Shown here: positions 19,426 through 30,597 of the stretch, piece after piece
Layout of the letters: each line of letters begins with the position of its first letter
Position numbering within the stretch: the first letter of the stretch is position 1
From: Zoogloea sp. LCSB751
GTDB lineage: Bacteria > Pseudomonadota > Gammaproteobacteria > Burkholderiales > Rhodocyclaceae
DNA length: 64,000 nt
Direction: 5' to 3'
Assembly: GCF_002028455.1 (NCBI RefSeq)
Contig: NZ_MWUM01000010.1
Coordinates: 1 to 64,000, forward strand
Made by a program: the position numbers and the translations under genes
The notes under the pieces: generated by a model
Databases searched by the model: none
What the model saw: only the letters and a program-made list of their open reading frames with translations
Told to the model about the DNA's origin: nothing

Positions 19426-21666
19426 ATGCCCCGCCGCTTTCGCAAACTACCCCTCGTCCTGGCCCTGATACCGGTGCTCCACGGCACCGCCGTGCTGGCC
19501 CAGGAGGCCGCCCAGCCGGTGGCCGCCGACGACACCAAGCTCGACTCGGTGACCGTGTTCACGCGCCGCCAGACCCGCCAGATCCAGGAACTCGGCCGTG
19601 CCGACGTGGCCGCGGCGGTGCCCGGCACCAGCCCGCTGAAGCTGCTCGACAAGCTGCCCGGCGTGAACTTCCAGTCCGCCGACACCTACGGCGCCTACGA
19701 GTGGTCCACCAAGCTCACCGTGCGCGGCTTCAACCAGAACCAGATGGGCTTCACGCTGGACGACGTGCCCCTCGGCGACATGAGCTACCGTAACGCCAAC
19801 GGCCTGCACATCAGCCGCGCCATCTCGTCGGAGAACATCGGCCGGGTGGTGCTGTCCCAGGGCGCCGGCGCCCTCGACACGGCGTCCAACAGCAACCTCG
19901 GCGGCACCGTGCAGTTCTACTCGCTGGACCCGGCTGTCACCCGGCGCGTCACGCTGGAACAGACCGTCGGCCAGAACTCCGCCCACCGCACGTTTGCACG
20001 CTTCGACAGCGGCGAGCTGGCGCCCGGCACGCGCCTGGCCCTGAGCGTCACCGACCAGGGCTCCGAGAAGTGGAAGGGCAGCGGCGACCAGCGCCAGCGG
20101 CAGGTGAACGCCAAGCTGGTGTCAGACTTCGGCGCCAACCGCCTGAGCGCCTTCGTCAATTACTCCGACCGCCAGGAGGTGGATTACCAGGATCTGTCCA
20201 AGGCCCTGATCCAGCGCCTCGGCTACCGCTGGGACAACTACTACCCCAACTGGAACGCCGCGCTGCAGTCGGCCCAGGGCAACTGGAGCCGTGGCGAGAC
20301 GAGCATCGACGACGCCTACTATGCCGGCGCCGGCCTGCGCACCGACTGGCTCGCCGGCGTGACGCTGGACAGCCAGCTGAGCGACGCGGTGAGCCTCAAG
20401 ACCACCGCCTACCATCACGACGACGACGGCACGACCCTGTGGTTCACCCCCTACCGGGCCTCGCCGGGCGGCACGCCGGTGTCCCTGCGCACGGTGAGCT
20501 ACGGCATCAGCCGCAACGGCATCCTGTCCACCCTCAGCGTCAACGCCGGCAGCCACAGCCTCAAGGGCGGCTTCTGGTACGAGGACAACAACTTCAAGAA
20601 CGCGATGCGCTTCTACGCCCAGGACGGCGGCCCCAGCGACCTGTACCGCACGCCGTCGGCCAGCGACCTTTTCGCCACCCGCTGGGCCTACGAGTTCAAG
20701 ACCCGCACGCTGCAGTTCCACCTGCAGGACAGCATCCAGCTCAGCGACAAGCTGAAGGTGAACGTCGGCTTCAAGTCGCCGAGCACCGAGACCTCGGTGA
20801 GCACCGCGGCCGGCAACCCCCTGTCGGGCAGCATCAAGGCTTCCAAGGGCTTCCTGCCGCAGCTCGGCGCCAACTACGTGATCGACGCCCGCAACGAGGT
20901 CTTCGCCGGCCTGTCGCGCAACATCCGCGCCTACAAGGTGTCGCCGCTGGAGGATTCGCCCTTCGCCACCACCCAGGCCGGCTTCGACGCGATCAAGGAC
21001 AGCCTCAAGCCGGAGACCTCGACGACGCTGGAGGCCGGCTGGCGCCACCGCGGCGACGGCATCGAGACCTCGCTGACCGCCTACCACGTGGAGTTCAAGA
21101 ACCGCCTGCTGGCGATCCAGCAGGGCGCCGCCATCGCCGGCAACCCGTCGGTGCTCGGCAACGTCGGCAAGGTCAGCACCAACGGCATCGAGGCCGGGCT
21201 GGTGTGGTCGCCGCTGCGCAACCTGCAGTGGTTCAACAGCCTCAGCTACAACGATTCCAAGTACAAGGACGACTTCCACGATAATGGCAGCCTGGTGGCG
21301 GTGTCCGGTAAGCAGGTGGTCGATTCGCCGAAGCTCATCGCCAAATCCCAACTCGGCTACGACAACGGCGCCACCTTCGGCCGCATCGGTGTGAATTACC
21401 TCGACAAGCGCTATTACAGCTATCTCAACGATGCCTCGGTGAGCGCCTACAGCGTGTGGGACCTGAGCATCGGCCACCGTTTCAAGCGCGTCGCCGCCTT
21501 CGAGGAGATCCGCGTGCAGGCCGGCGTCAACAACCTGTTCGACAAGCAGTACGTGGCCTCCATCGGCACCAACGGTTTCGTCACCAGCGACGCCGCCGGC
21601 ACCTACCAGACCCTGTTGCCGGGTGCACCGCGCACCGTCTTCGCCACCGTCGGGGCGCGCTTCTGA
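19426..21666 (+). CDS. TonB-dependent outer-membrane receptor
   Basis: A 746-residue outer-membrane protein with a signal peptide (cleavage near VLAQEA), a TonB-box-like DSVTVF, a plug domain (TVRGFNQNQMGF, DDVPLGDMSYR) and a beta-barrel that ends in an aromatic residue (VGARF). GGAGA precedes the ATG at 19426. It sits 27 bp after betC and 26 bp before the choline permease, so it belongs to the same operon. By place it should import choline-O-sulfate or a related ester across the outer membrane. TonB receptors are usually iron-siderophore importers, so this role is unusual and unproven. Confidence 0.88.
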   Translation: MPRRFRKLPLVLALIPVLHGTAVLAQEAAQPVAADDTKLDSVTVFTRRQTRQIQELGRADVAAAVPGTSPLKLLDKLPGVNFQSADTYGAYEWSTKLTVRGFNQNQMGFTLDDVPLGDMSYRNANGLHISRAISSENIGRVVLSQGAGALDTASNSNLGGTVQFYSLDPAVTRRVTLEQTVGQNSAHRTFARFDSGELAPGTRLALSVTDQGSEKWKGSGDQRQRQVNAKLVSDFGANRLSAFVNYSDRQEVDYQDLSKALIQRLGYRWDNYYPNWNAALQSAQGNWSRGETSIDDAYYAGAGLRTDWLAGVTLDSQLSDAVSLKTTAYHHDDDGTTLWFTPYRASPGGTPVSLRTVSYGISRNGILSTLSVNAGSHSLKGGFWYEDNNFKNAMRFYAQDGGPSDLYRTPSASDLFATRWAYEFKTRTLQFHLQDSIQLSDKLKVNVGFKSPSTETSVSTAAGNPLSGSIKASKGFLPQLGANYVIDARNEVFAGLSRNIRAYKVSPLEDSPFATTQAGFDAIKDSLKPETSTTLEAGWRHRGDGIETSLTAYHVEFKNRLLAIQQGAAIAGNPSVLGNVGKVSTNGIEAGLVWSPLRNLQWFNSLSYNDSKYKDDFHDNGSLVAVSGKQVVDSPKLIAKSQLGYDNGATFGRIGVNYLDKRYYSYLNDASVSAYSVWDLSIGHRFKRVAAFEEIRVQAGVNNLFDKQYVASIGTNGFVTSDAAGTYQTLLPGAPRTVFATVGARF

Positions 21667-21692
21667 GCGCCGCCGGCCACCCGTAAGCCGTC

Positions 21693-22529
21693 ATGAGCGA
21701 AGCCCTCATCCCGCTGGCCCGCTGGGCCAACGACGCCCTCGCCGCGCTGACGGCCGATTCCTCCGCGCTGGCGGCGCTGGGGAACGGGATCGGCGCGCTG
21801 GCCGACGGCCTGCAGGCAGTCCTGCAGGCCGGGCCGTGGTGGGGGCTGCCCGCCGCGCTCGGGGCCTTCGCGCTGTGGCGGCGGGGCTGGCGGCTGGCGC
21901 TGTTCGTGGTGGCGGCGCTGGCGCTGGTGGAAGGGCTGGGTTTCGGCGAGCAGATGCGCACGACCCTCGCCCAGGTGCTCACCGCCACGCTGCTGAGCCT
22001 GCTGGTCGGCGTGCCGGTGGGCGTGCTGGCCGGCACCCGCGCCGGCCTGGCACGGGCACTGCGGCCGCTGCTGGATTTCATGCAGACCATGCCGGCCTTC
22101 GTGTACCTGATCCCGGCGGTGATGCTGTTCGGCCTCGGCGTGGTGCCGGCCGTGCTGGCGACGGTGATCTTCGCCGTGCCGCCGGTGCTGCGCATGACCA
22201 CGATGGGCATCCGCGACGTGGACAAGGACGTGCTGGAAGCCGGCTCGACGCTCGGTGCGACGCCCTGGCAGCTGCTCGTGCAGATCCGCCTGCCCTACGC
22301 GCTGCCGTCCATCATGGCGGGGGTGAACCAGACCATCATGATGGCCTTGTCGATGGTCATCGTCGCCTCGATGGTCGGCGGCGGCGGCCTCGGCGGCGAG
22401 GTGCTGTCCGGCATCCAGCGCCTGGACATGGGCCAGGGCTTCGCCAGCGGCCTGTCGGTGGTGCTGCTGGCGATGGTCCTCGACCGCCTCACCGAAAGCC
22501 TGGCGGCACCGCAGCCGCCGGCCCGCTGA
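21693..22529 (+). CDS. choW: Choline/glycine betaine ABC transporter permease
   Basis: A 278-residue inner-membrane permease of the ProW/OpuAB/ChoW family with about six helices. The cytoplasmic loop motif EAGSTLGATPWQLLVQIRLPYALPSI, which contacts the ATPase, lies at about residues 185-210. It lies between the TonB receptor and the choline-binding protein. The partner ATPase (ChoV) is not found in this window, so the importer must borrow one encoded elsewhere. Confidence 0.88.
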   Translation: MSEALIPLARWANDALAALTADSSALAALGNGIGALADGLQAVLQAGPWWGLPAALGAFALWRRGWRLALFVVAALALVEGLGFGEQMRTTLAQVLTATLLSLLVGVPVGVLAGTRAGLARALRPLLDFMQTMPAFVYLIPAVMLFGLGVVPAVLATVIFAVPPVLRMTTMGIRDVDKDVLEAGSTLGATPWQLLVQIRLPYALPSIMAGVNQTIMMALSMVIVASMVGGGGLGGEVLSGIQRLDMGQGFASGLSVVLLAMVLDRLTESLAAPQPPAR

Positions 22530-22548
22530 ACGTTCCGCGAGCATCCCG

Positions 22549-23517
22549 ATGAAACGACTTCTTGCTTCCACCTGCCTGGCGCTGGCCGCGGCCGCCGTGT
22601 CCGCCACAGCCTCCGCCGCGGCGCCCGTCGACGCGCCGGCCTGCCAGACGGTGCGCCTCGCCTCGCCGGGCTGGGCCGACATCGACGCCACCAACGCGCT
22701 GGCCGGCGCGGTGCTGAAGGGACTCGGCTACCGGCCGGCGGTGCAGACCCTGTCGGTGCCGGTGACCTACCAGGGCCTCAAGAGCGGCCAGGTGGACGTC
22801 TTTCTCGGCAACTGGATGCCGGCCCAGCGCGAGCTGACCGAGCCCTTCTTCCGCCAGGGTCAGGTGGAGCGCCTGGCCACCAACCTGGACAAGGCCCGCT
22901 TCACGCTGGCGGTACCGGACTACGTGGCGAAGGCCGGCGTGCGCAGCTTCGCCGACCTGCAGGCCCATGCCGACAAGTTCGGCAAGCGCTTCTACGGCAT
23001 CGAACCCGGCGCACCGGCCAATCAGATCCTGCGCCAGATGATCGCCGGCAAGGCCTACGGCCTCAGCGGGTGGACTTTGGTGGAGTCCGGCGACGCTGCG
23101 CTGCTGGCCCAACTGGAACGCAGCTTCAAGTCCGACGCGAAACCGTGGATGGTGTTCCTGGCCTGGGAGCCCCACGTCATCAACACGCGCTTCCCGATCA
23201 CCTACCTGCAGGGTGGCGACGCCCATTTCGGGCCGGACTACGGTGCCGCCACGGTGTCCACGGTCAGCCGGAAGGGCTACGCGGCCCAGTGTCCCAACCT
23301 CGGCCGCCTGTTCGGCCAGCTGCGCTTCAGCGTGGCGCTGGAGAACGAGATGCTCAAGCAGACCGTCGGCGAGCGGGTCGAGCCGGGCCAGGCGGCGCTG
23401 GCCCTCATCAAGCGCCATCCGGAGCTGCTCGACGGCTGGCTGAAGGGCGTCGTCACCAGCCAGGGCGGCGACGGCCTCGCCGCGGTGCGCCACAGCCTCG
23501 GCCTGCCGCCGCGCTGA
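22549..23517 (+). CDS. choX: Choline-binding periplasmic protein of ABC transporter
   Basis: A 322-residue substrate-binding protein with a signal peptide (cleavage near ASAAAP). It has the type-II binding fold of quaternary-amine ABC systems: VRLASPGWADID at the start of the mature domain, DVFLGNWMP, FYGIEPGAPAN and WEPHVIN, whose aromatic residues normally cage the trimethylammonium head. It starts 19 bp after the permease. It should deliver choline, or possibly choline sulfate, to ChoW. Confidence 0.88.
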   Translation: MKRLLASTCLALAAAAVSATASAAAPVDAPACQTVRLASPGWADIDATNALAGAVLKGLGYRPAVQTLSVPVTYQGLKSGQVDVFLGNWMPAQRELTEPFFRQGQVERLATNLDKARFTLAVPDYVAKAGVRSFADLQAHADKFGKRFYGIEPGAPANQILRQMIAGKAYGLSGWTLVESGDAALLAQLERSFKSDAKPWMVFLAWEPHVINTRFPITYLQGGDAHFGPDYGAATVSTVSRKGYAAQCPNLGRLFGQLRFSVALENEMLKQTVGERVEPGQAALALIKRHPELLDGWLKGVVTSQGGDGLAAVRHSLGLPPR

Positions 23518-23532
23518 GCGGCGCCGGGCGCC

Positions 23533-23544
23533 GATAAGCTTATC
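23533..23544. promoter_or_regulatory. 12-bp perfect palindrome GATAAGCTTATC
   Basis: GATAAGCTTATC is a perfect palindrome in the 156-bp gap between choX and the LysR regulator gene, 130 bp before the regulator start. It contains an ATAAG-CTTAT dyad like many LysR-type sites, so it may be an autoregulatory operator. No copy was seen ahead of betC, which weakens the case. Confidence 0.35.
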
Positions 23545-23673
23545 CATATTCCTTCTGATCGGCCGGCAGGCCTTCTGCTATCGTCGGGCGCAGTCGATGC
23601 CGCCCGGCCGGCCCTGTGGGCACGTTGCGCGGGGGCATCCGTTTCCCTCCGCCTCCTTGCCTACGGTCGCCTC

Positions 23674-24588
23674 ATGTCCAGGGATTCGCTGCCCCAGCTC
23701 CAGTCGCTCGTCTTCTTCGAGTCCGCCGCCCGCCTGCTGAACTTCACCGCGGCGGCGGAAGAACTCGGCACCACCCAGCCGGCGGTCAGCCACCGGGTGC
23801 GCAAGATGGAGGAATCCCTCGGCATCCCGCTGTTCCGCCGCCTGCACCGGGGCGTGGTGCTCACCGACGAGGGGCAGCGCATGTACGAGACGGTGCGCGA
23901 CAGCCTGGAGGCGATCCGCCTGACCACCCGCCAGGTCAGTGCCACCCGCCGTCACGAAACCCTGACCCTGATCACCGATTTCGGCTTCGCCAAGTTCTGG
24001 CTGATGCCGCGCCTGCCGGCGCTGAAGGCGCGGCTGCCCGGCCTCGAGCTGCGCATCCTGACCTCCCAGTCGGAATTCGACCCACGCAAGGACAAGGCCG
24101 ACCTGGCCATCCTGTTCGGGCCCGGCACCGGCGAAGGAGGCGAATCCACGCTGCTGTTCCGCGAACGGGTGGTGCCGGTGTGCAGCCCGGCCCTGCTGGA
24201 GCGCCACGGCCCGCTGGGCGGGGCGGAAGATCTTTACGGCCTGCCGCTGCTGCACCTGGAAGGGGATGAGCCGGGGCGCTGGCTGGAATGGGATGACTGG
24301 TTCCGCGCCCAGGGCCTGGACGGCCGCAATACGCTGCCCAAACTGGGTTTCAACGACTACTCGCTGGTGATCCAGGCCGCCCTGGCCGGTCAGGGCGTTG
24401 CACTGGGCTGGGCGCCGCTGGTGGACGATCTGCTCGCCGACGGCCAGCTGGTGGCGGCGGTGAACCGGCCGGTACGGACCGACCGGGGTTACCAGCTGGT
24501 CCGGCCGGCCCACAAGCGTCTGGCCGGTGCCGGCCTGCGCTTCCACGACTGGATCGTCGGGGAGTGCGGCAGCCGCCTGCCGGCCTGA
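23674..24588 (+). CDS. LysR regulator of choline-sulfate utilisation
   Basis: A 304-residue LysR protein with an N-terminal helix-turn-helix (FTAAAEELGTTQPAVSHRVRK at about residues 25-45) and a GcvA-like effector domain (LTLITDFGFAKFWLMPRL). Its place directly after betC and choWX matches the dedicated choline-sulfate utilisation regulators known in proteobacteria. It is on the same strand but has its own 156-bp upstream gap with a palindrome. The inducer is likely choline or choline sulfate. Confidence 0.85.
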   Translation: MSRDSLPQLQSLVFFESAARLLNFTAAAEELGTTQPAVSHRVRKMEESLGIPLFRRLHRGVVLTDEGQRMYETVRDSLEAIRLTTRQVSATRRHETLTLITDFGFAKFWLMPRLPALKARLPGLELRILTSQSEFDPRKDKADLAILFGPGTGEGGESTLLFRERVVPVCSPALLERHGPLGGAEDLYGLPLLHLEGDEPGRWLEWDDWFRAQGLDGRNTLPKLGFNDYSLVIQAALAGQGVALGWAPLVDDLLADGQLVAAVNRPVRTDRGYQLVRPAHKRLAGAGLRFHDWIVGECGSRLPA

Positions 24589-24607
24589 CGGGCCACGGCG
24601 GTGGGCG

Positions 24608-26653
<2,046 letters not shown>

Positions 26654-26669
26654 GCGGGGCCTTTATGCG

Positions 26670-27506
26670 TCAGCGCAACGTGGCCGGTGCGCTCTGGTAG
26701 AACTTCCGGTACGACACGTAATCGGCGCCGCTGGCTGGAATGAAGTAGGCGTCGCTGTTGAGGCCGACCTCCTGGGATGCGCGATGCAGGATTTCCATGC
26801 CGCGGGGGTCCTTGTGCATGCCGAAGAAGGCTGCGGAGACGGCTTTCAGATCCTTGTCGGGCACCCGGCCAGAGGCCATCAGGGCCAGGTCGTGGTAGGG
26901 CTCGGAGGTCCACAGCACGCGGAACTTCTTGCCTTCCCGGTTGGCGTAGCCCTCTACCAGCATGGAGTTGCTGCCGACGGCCTTGGCCTTGCCGGCGAAC
27001 AGCTGGGCCATGGCGGCGTTCTGGTTGCCGCCGAAGACGGTTTTGACGTCGACACCCTTGGAGATCAGGTAGGCGTAGGGCACCTTGTAGCCGATGAAGG
27101 CCTCGGGGCCGGCGAAGGCCACTTCCTGGCCCTTCAGTTCCTCGACGCGGGTGATCGGCGAGTCGGCCGGCACGGCGATCTGGCCGCGTAGCGGCGGCGC
27201 GTTGCGGCGCCCGAAGACCTTCCAGCCCAGCGACTCGCGTTCGGGGCTGAACAGGTGGTTGGTGAACACGAATTCCACTTCCTGAGCCAGCACGTAGCTG
27301 GTGGTGTCGGCCGAGGTGCGGCCGATCTTGAGCTGCAGTTTGACCCCGCTCTTCTCCGAGACGTACTGGATGATCGGGTTCCAGTAGGCGGCCGTCTTGT
27401 TGATGTCCCACTGGTTGACCGGCGAAAAACGGTAGACCGCTTCGTCGGCATGGGCGGTGGCGATGCCCAGGACCAGGGCGATGACTGTGGCGAGGCGCAC
27501 AAGCAT
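26670..27506 (-). CDS. PhnD-like periplasmic binding protein, probable sensor partner
   Basis: A 278-residue protein with a signal peptide (ending near ATAHADE) and the phosphate/phosphonate-type substrate-binding fold: [18 protein letters not shown] at the start, [12 protein letters not shown] and [19 protein letters not shown] in the middle. The start at 27506 is chosen because it gives the signal peptide. There is no ABC permease or ATPase next to it. Instead a membrane histidine kinase follows by 16 bp. I infer a signalling rather than a transport role. The ligand is unknown. Confidence 0.82.
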   Translation of the reverse strand: MLVRLATVIALVLGIATAHADEAVYRFSPVNQWDINKTAAYWNPIIQYVSEKSGVKLQLKIGRTSADTTSYVLAQEVEFVFTNHLFSPERESLGWKVFGRRNAPPLRGQIAVPADSPITRVEELKGQEVAFAGPEAFIGYKVPYAYLISKGVDVKTVFGGNQNAAMAQLFAGKAKAVGSNSMLVEGYANREGKKFRVLWTSEPYHDLALMASGRVPDKDLKAVSAAFFGMHKDPRGMEILHRASQEVGLNSDAYFIPASGADYVSYRKFYQSAPATLR

Positions 27507-27574
27507 GTCGGATCTCTGCAAAGGAAAGCGCCGCCGATTATAGACACTCGGGCTTGAAGCTGCCTTCACGTCCG

Positions 27575-28222
27575 TCACGGCGACAGCCGCGCTTTTTGCC
27601 AGCTGCCGTCGTCCTGCAGGCGGTAGGTGATGCGGTCGTGCAGGCGCGAACTGCGGCCCTGCCAGAATTCCCAGTAGTCCGGCACCAGCCGGTAGCCGCC
27701 CCAGTGCGGCGGGCGCGGCGGGTTGAGGCCGAAGCGCAGGCCGTACTCGGCGGCGCGGGCGACCAGCGCGCCGCGGCCGGGGATCGGCTCGCTCTGCCGG
27801 GAGGCCCAGGCGCCGATGCGGTGGCTCAGCGGGCGGCTGGCGAAGTAGGCGTCGGACTCCTCGGCGGAGACCTTCTCGACGCGGCCCTCGATGCGCACCA
27901 CCCGTTCCAGCTCCACCCAGTGAAACTGCAGCGCGGCGAAGGGGTGGGCCCCCAGCTCGCGGCCCTTGCGGCTGGCGTAGTTGGTGTACCAGACGATGCC
28001 GCGGGCGTCGTAGCCCTTGATCAGCACGACGCGGGTGGATGGCCGCCCGTCGGCGCCGACCGTGGCGACGGTCATCGCGTTGGGTTCCGGCAGGCCCTTG
28101 GCCAGTGCCTCCTGCAGCCAGGCGGCGAACTGGTTCAAGGGGGAGTCGGCGGCCTCATGGTCGTCGAGGCTGCCGTGTTCATAGCTCTTGCGCAGGTCGG
28201 CAAGCTTGGGATCGTCGCTCAT
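27575..28222 (-). CDS. pdxH: Pyridoxamine 5'-phosphate oxidase
   Basis: A 215-residue FMN enzyme that oxidises pyridoxamine or pyridoxine 5'-phosphate to pyridoxal 5'-phosphate. Family motifs are visible throughout: [39 protein letters not shown] near the middle, and [24 protein letters not shown] near the C terminus. The start at 28222 matches homologue length; upstream in-frame ATGs are not supported. It is divergent from a winged-helix regulator. The sensor pair downstream is probably a separate transcription unit, 68 bp away. Confidence 0.95.
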   Translation of the reverse strand: MSDDPKLADLRKSYEHGSLDDHEAADSPLNQFAAWLQEALAKGLPEPNAMTVATVGADGRPSTRVVLIKGYDARGIVWYTNYASRKGRELGAHPFAALQFHWVELERVVRIEGRVEKVSAEESDAYFASRPLSHRIGAWASRQSEPIPGRGALVARAAEYGLRFGLNPPRPPHWGGYRLVPDYWEFWQGRSSRLHDRITYRLQDDGSWQKARLSP

Positions 28223-28355
28223 GGATTCTCGCTGCGTGGTGGAGCGGTGGGTCCGGTAGCGCCCGCCGTCTCCGCTGGGTTCCATTGTCCCATGTCCGGC
28301 GCCGGCAGGAGGGCGGCTAGAATGGTGGTACTTCGATTTCCCCATTCCATCCCGC

Positions 28356-28892
28356 ATGAATTCCCCTGTCGATACCGCCACCTCCGACGAGGCGGCCTGG
28401 CATCTGGCCGCTTCGGAAGCGGAGCGGGTGGTCGCCGAGTTCGAGCACGCGCTGATCTGCCTGTGCGAGGCCTTCGGCCGCTACAACCAGCAGGGCCTGG
28501 CCAGCGTGGCCGGCGGCTACACCTTCAGCGGGCAGGACAACACGATCCTGCACATCGTCGCCACGCTGGAGCGTCCCAAGAGCCTGTCGGACATCAGCCG
28601 TTTCATGAACCGGGACGATCTGGCCAACATCCAGTACAGCGTGCGCAAGCTGCTGAAGGCCGGCCTCATCGAGAAGGCCAGCGACCGCTCGGCGCGCGGC
28701 ACCACCTACCAGGTCACCGCTGCGGGGCGGCAGGAGGTGGCGACCTTCGTGGCCAACCGGCGCGAACTGCTGCTTGCCCCGGCCGAAGAGATGGAGCAAC
28801 TGCGTGCGCAGTTACGCGCCGCCACCAAGGTGATGAGCCACTTCATCGGCCTGTACGACCAGGCCGCCCGGGTGATGAGCACGCGGTCCTGA
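28356..28892 (+). CDS. MarR-like winged-helix DNA-binding protein
   Basis: A 178-residue protein with a predicted winged helix at about residues 60-125 ([24 protein letters not shown], then LIEKASD and the wing around [11 protein letters not shown]), flanked by helices that could dimerise. It resembles MarR-like single-domain regulators. It is divergent from pdxH with 133 bp between starts and converges on the SemiSWEET gene. Target genes are unknown. Confidence 0.78.
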   Translation: MNSPVDTATSDEAAWHLAASEAERVVAEFEHALICLCEAFGRYNQQGLASVAGGYTFSGQDNTILHIVATLERPKSLSDISRFMNRDDLANIQYSVRKLLKAGLIEKASDRSARGTTYQVTAAGRQEVATFVANRRELLLAPAEEMEQLRAQLRAATKVMSHFIGLYDQAARVMSTRS

Positions 28893-28913
28893 GGCTTCCG
28901 AAGCCCCGGCGGT

Positions 28914-29171
28914 TCAGCCGTCGAAGCGCTTCTTCATGGCCAGGATGGCCAGCGCCAGCAGCAGGATGATGCCGTTGGTGGTCACCAGTGCGCCGTCGCC
29001 ACGGCGCAGGCCGTGGATCATCCACAGCAGCACGCCGGCGATCAGCACCGCGTACATCGCCCACGACACGTCGCGGGCGCTGCGGCTCTTCCAGATCTGC
29101 CAGGCCTGGGGCAGGAAGGCGGCGGTGCTGAGGCAGCCGGCCAGTGGGCCGATCAGGTCGTCGAGGTTCAT
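28914..29171 (-). CDS. SemiSWEET-type small transporter
   Basis: An 85-residue protein with three membrane helices and the PQ-loop motif AAFLPQAWQIWKSRSARDVS near residue 20-40. These are hallmarks of bacterial SemiSWEET sugar transporters, which work as dimers. It begins 14 bp after the ferredoxin reductase stop and is therefore probably the last gene of the aromatic catabolic operon. Whether it moves a sugar, a pathway intermediate or is there by chance is open. Confidence 0.85.
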   Translation of the reverse strand: MNLDDLIGPLAGCLSTAAFLPQAWQIWKSRSARDVSWAMYAVLIAGVLLWMIHGLRRGDGALVTTNGIILLLALAILAMKKRFDG

Positions 29172-29185
29172 CGGTCGCAGTCCAG

Positions 29186-30202
29186 TCAGAAGAAACGGTC
29201 GAAATGGATGCGCTCGGGGGCGATCCGGTGGGTGACCTGCAACAGCTGTTGCAGGGCTTCGACCATCGGCGGTGGGCCGGCCAGGTAGAACTCGGCGGCG
29301 TCGAGGCGCTCGCCCAGCGTGCGTTCCACCAGTTCATGCACTGGTCCGACGGCGCCCGGCCAGCGGGCGGCCTCGGCGGCGGCCGGGTCGGATACCGCGG
29401 CGTGGTAGCGGACTTGCGCGCCGTAGCCGGGCAGGCTGGCCAGTTCCGCCTCGCCGCACACATCGGCCGGCGTGCGGCCGCCGTAGAAAAAGTCCAGCCG
29501 GCGGCCGGCCAGCGCCGGGTGGGCCGCCGCGCCGCGGGCCACCGACAGCATCGGCGCCAGCCCCGAGCCGCCGGCGATGCAGACGATGTCGCGCGGGCTG
29601 TCGGGGCGCAGGTGGGCCAGGCCGTAAGGGCCGTCCAGTTGGGCCGTGGCGCCGGGCGCCAGGTGGTCGAACAGCGTGCCGGTGGCTTCGCCGCCGGCCA
29701 CCCGGCGGATGCGGAAGTGCCACTCGCCGGCTTCGTTGGGCAGGTTGGCCATCGAGTAGGCCCGCTCGCGGGGCACGCCGGGCAGGGCCAGGAAGGCGTA
29801 CTGGCCGGGCAGGAAGTCGGCCGGTGCGTCGGCCTGGAAAACGAACTCGCGGATGTCGTGGGTGACGTCGCGCACGGCGGCCAGGCGTACCGTCCGCCGC
29901 AGCGGGCGGATCACCGGTACGGCGTGGGCGTCGAGCTGCAGGTGGAGGCGGACGTCATCCTGGGGGCGGCTCTGGCAGGTCAGCACGCGGCCCTTGCGGC
30001 GGTCCCGCGCGGACAGGCCGGGCGCCTCCGGCCACAGGTCGTCCACCTGGCCCTCCACGACCTCGCCGCGGCAGCAGCCGCAGGCGCCGACGCCGCACTC
30101 GTAGGGCAGCCCCACGCCGGCGCGCAGGCCGGCGCGCAGCAGGTTGTCCCCGTCCCGGCATTCGAAGACGGCTTCGCCGTCGTTCACCGTGATTACGGGC
30201 AT
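29186..30202 (-). CDS. Ferredoxin-NAD(P) reductase of a ring-hydroxylating oxygenase
   Basis: A 338-residue electron-transfer flavoprotein. It has an N-terminal plant-type 2Fe-2S domain (C36-x4-C41-x2-C44, then C76), a FAD-binding domain with RAYSMANLP at about residue 190, and an NAD domain (CIAGGSGLAPML, and the final YLAGPPPMVEAL). It overlaps the Rieske ferredoxin gene by ten bases, so the two are coupled. It should pass electrons from NAD(P)H through the Rieske ferredoxin to the oxygenase whose alpha subunit is encoded at 35263-36468. The domain order is that of BenC- and NDO-type reductases. Confidence 0.93.
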   Translation of the reverse strand: MPVITVNDGEAVFECRDGDNLLRAGLRAGVGLPYECGVGACGCCRGEVVEGQVDDLWPEAPGLSARDRRKGRVLTCQSRPQDDVRLHLQLDAHAVPVIRPLRRTVRLAAVRDVTHDIREFVFQADAPADFLPGQYAFLALPGVPRERAYSMANLPNEAGEWHFRIRRVAGGEATGTLFDHLAPGATAQLDGPYGLAHLRPDSPRDIVCIAGGSGLAPMLSVARGAAAHPALAGRRLDFFYGGRTPADVCGEAELASLPGYGAQVRYHAAVSDPAAAEAARWPGAVGPVHELVERTLGERLDAAEFYLAGPPPMVEALQQLLQVTHRIAPERIHFDRFF

Positions 30203-30528
30203 GGGACGGCCTCCGTCTCATCCACGGCGGCGAACACCGCCGCATCCTTCACTTCGACCCGGTACACCCGCAGCGGGATGGAGCATGGGGCGCCGGCGGG
30301 GCGGCCGCTGGCGATCTCGAAGGCGCCCTGGTGGTAGGGGCATTCCACCACGCCGTCGTCGCAGTCGATCTCGCCGTCGCACAGGGAGGCGTCGCCGTGG
30401 GTGCAGGTGTCGTCTGTGACGTAGAAGCGGCCGTCCAGGTTGAAGACCGCGAGGGGCGGGCGGTCGGGTAGTTCGATGCGGCGGCAGCCGCCGGTCGGCA
30501 CGTCGGCGGTGGGGCACAGTTTCTTCAT
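30193..30528 (-). CDS. Rieske [2Fe-2S] ferredoxin
   Basis: A 111-residue soluble Rieske ferredoxin. The cluster ligands are C42-x-H44 (CTHGDASL) and C63-x2-H66 (CPYHQGAF), the biphenyl/naphthalene dioxygenase ferredoxin pattern. It is the shuttle between the reductase that overlaps its 3' end and the terminal Rieske oxygenase further up the operon. A strong GC hairpin (30550-30571) lies between it and the porin gene. Confidence 0.93.
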   Translation of the reverse strand: MKKLCPTADVPTGGCRRIELPDRPPLAVFNLDGRFYVTDDTCTHGDASLCDGEIDCDDGVVECPYHQGAFEIASGRPAGAPCSIPLRVYRVEVKDAAVFAAVDETEAVPCP

Positions 30529-30549
30529 GATCTTCGTCTCCGTCAGAGG

Positions 30550-30571
30550 GGGCCGCCCGCTGGGGCGGCCC
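30550..30571 (-). other. Intra-operon GC hairpin
   Basis: GGGCCGCCC (30550-30558) and GGGCGGCCC (30563-30571) form a perfect 9-bp stem with a 4-base loop in the 69-bp gap between the porin and ferredoxin genes. No T-run follows on the minus strand, so partial termination, mRNA processing or transcript protection are all possible. Confidence 0.55.
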
Positions 30572-30597
30572 GGGGTCGTCGTGCTGGATTCAGCGGG

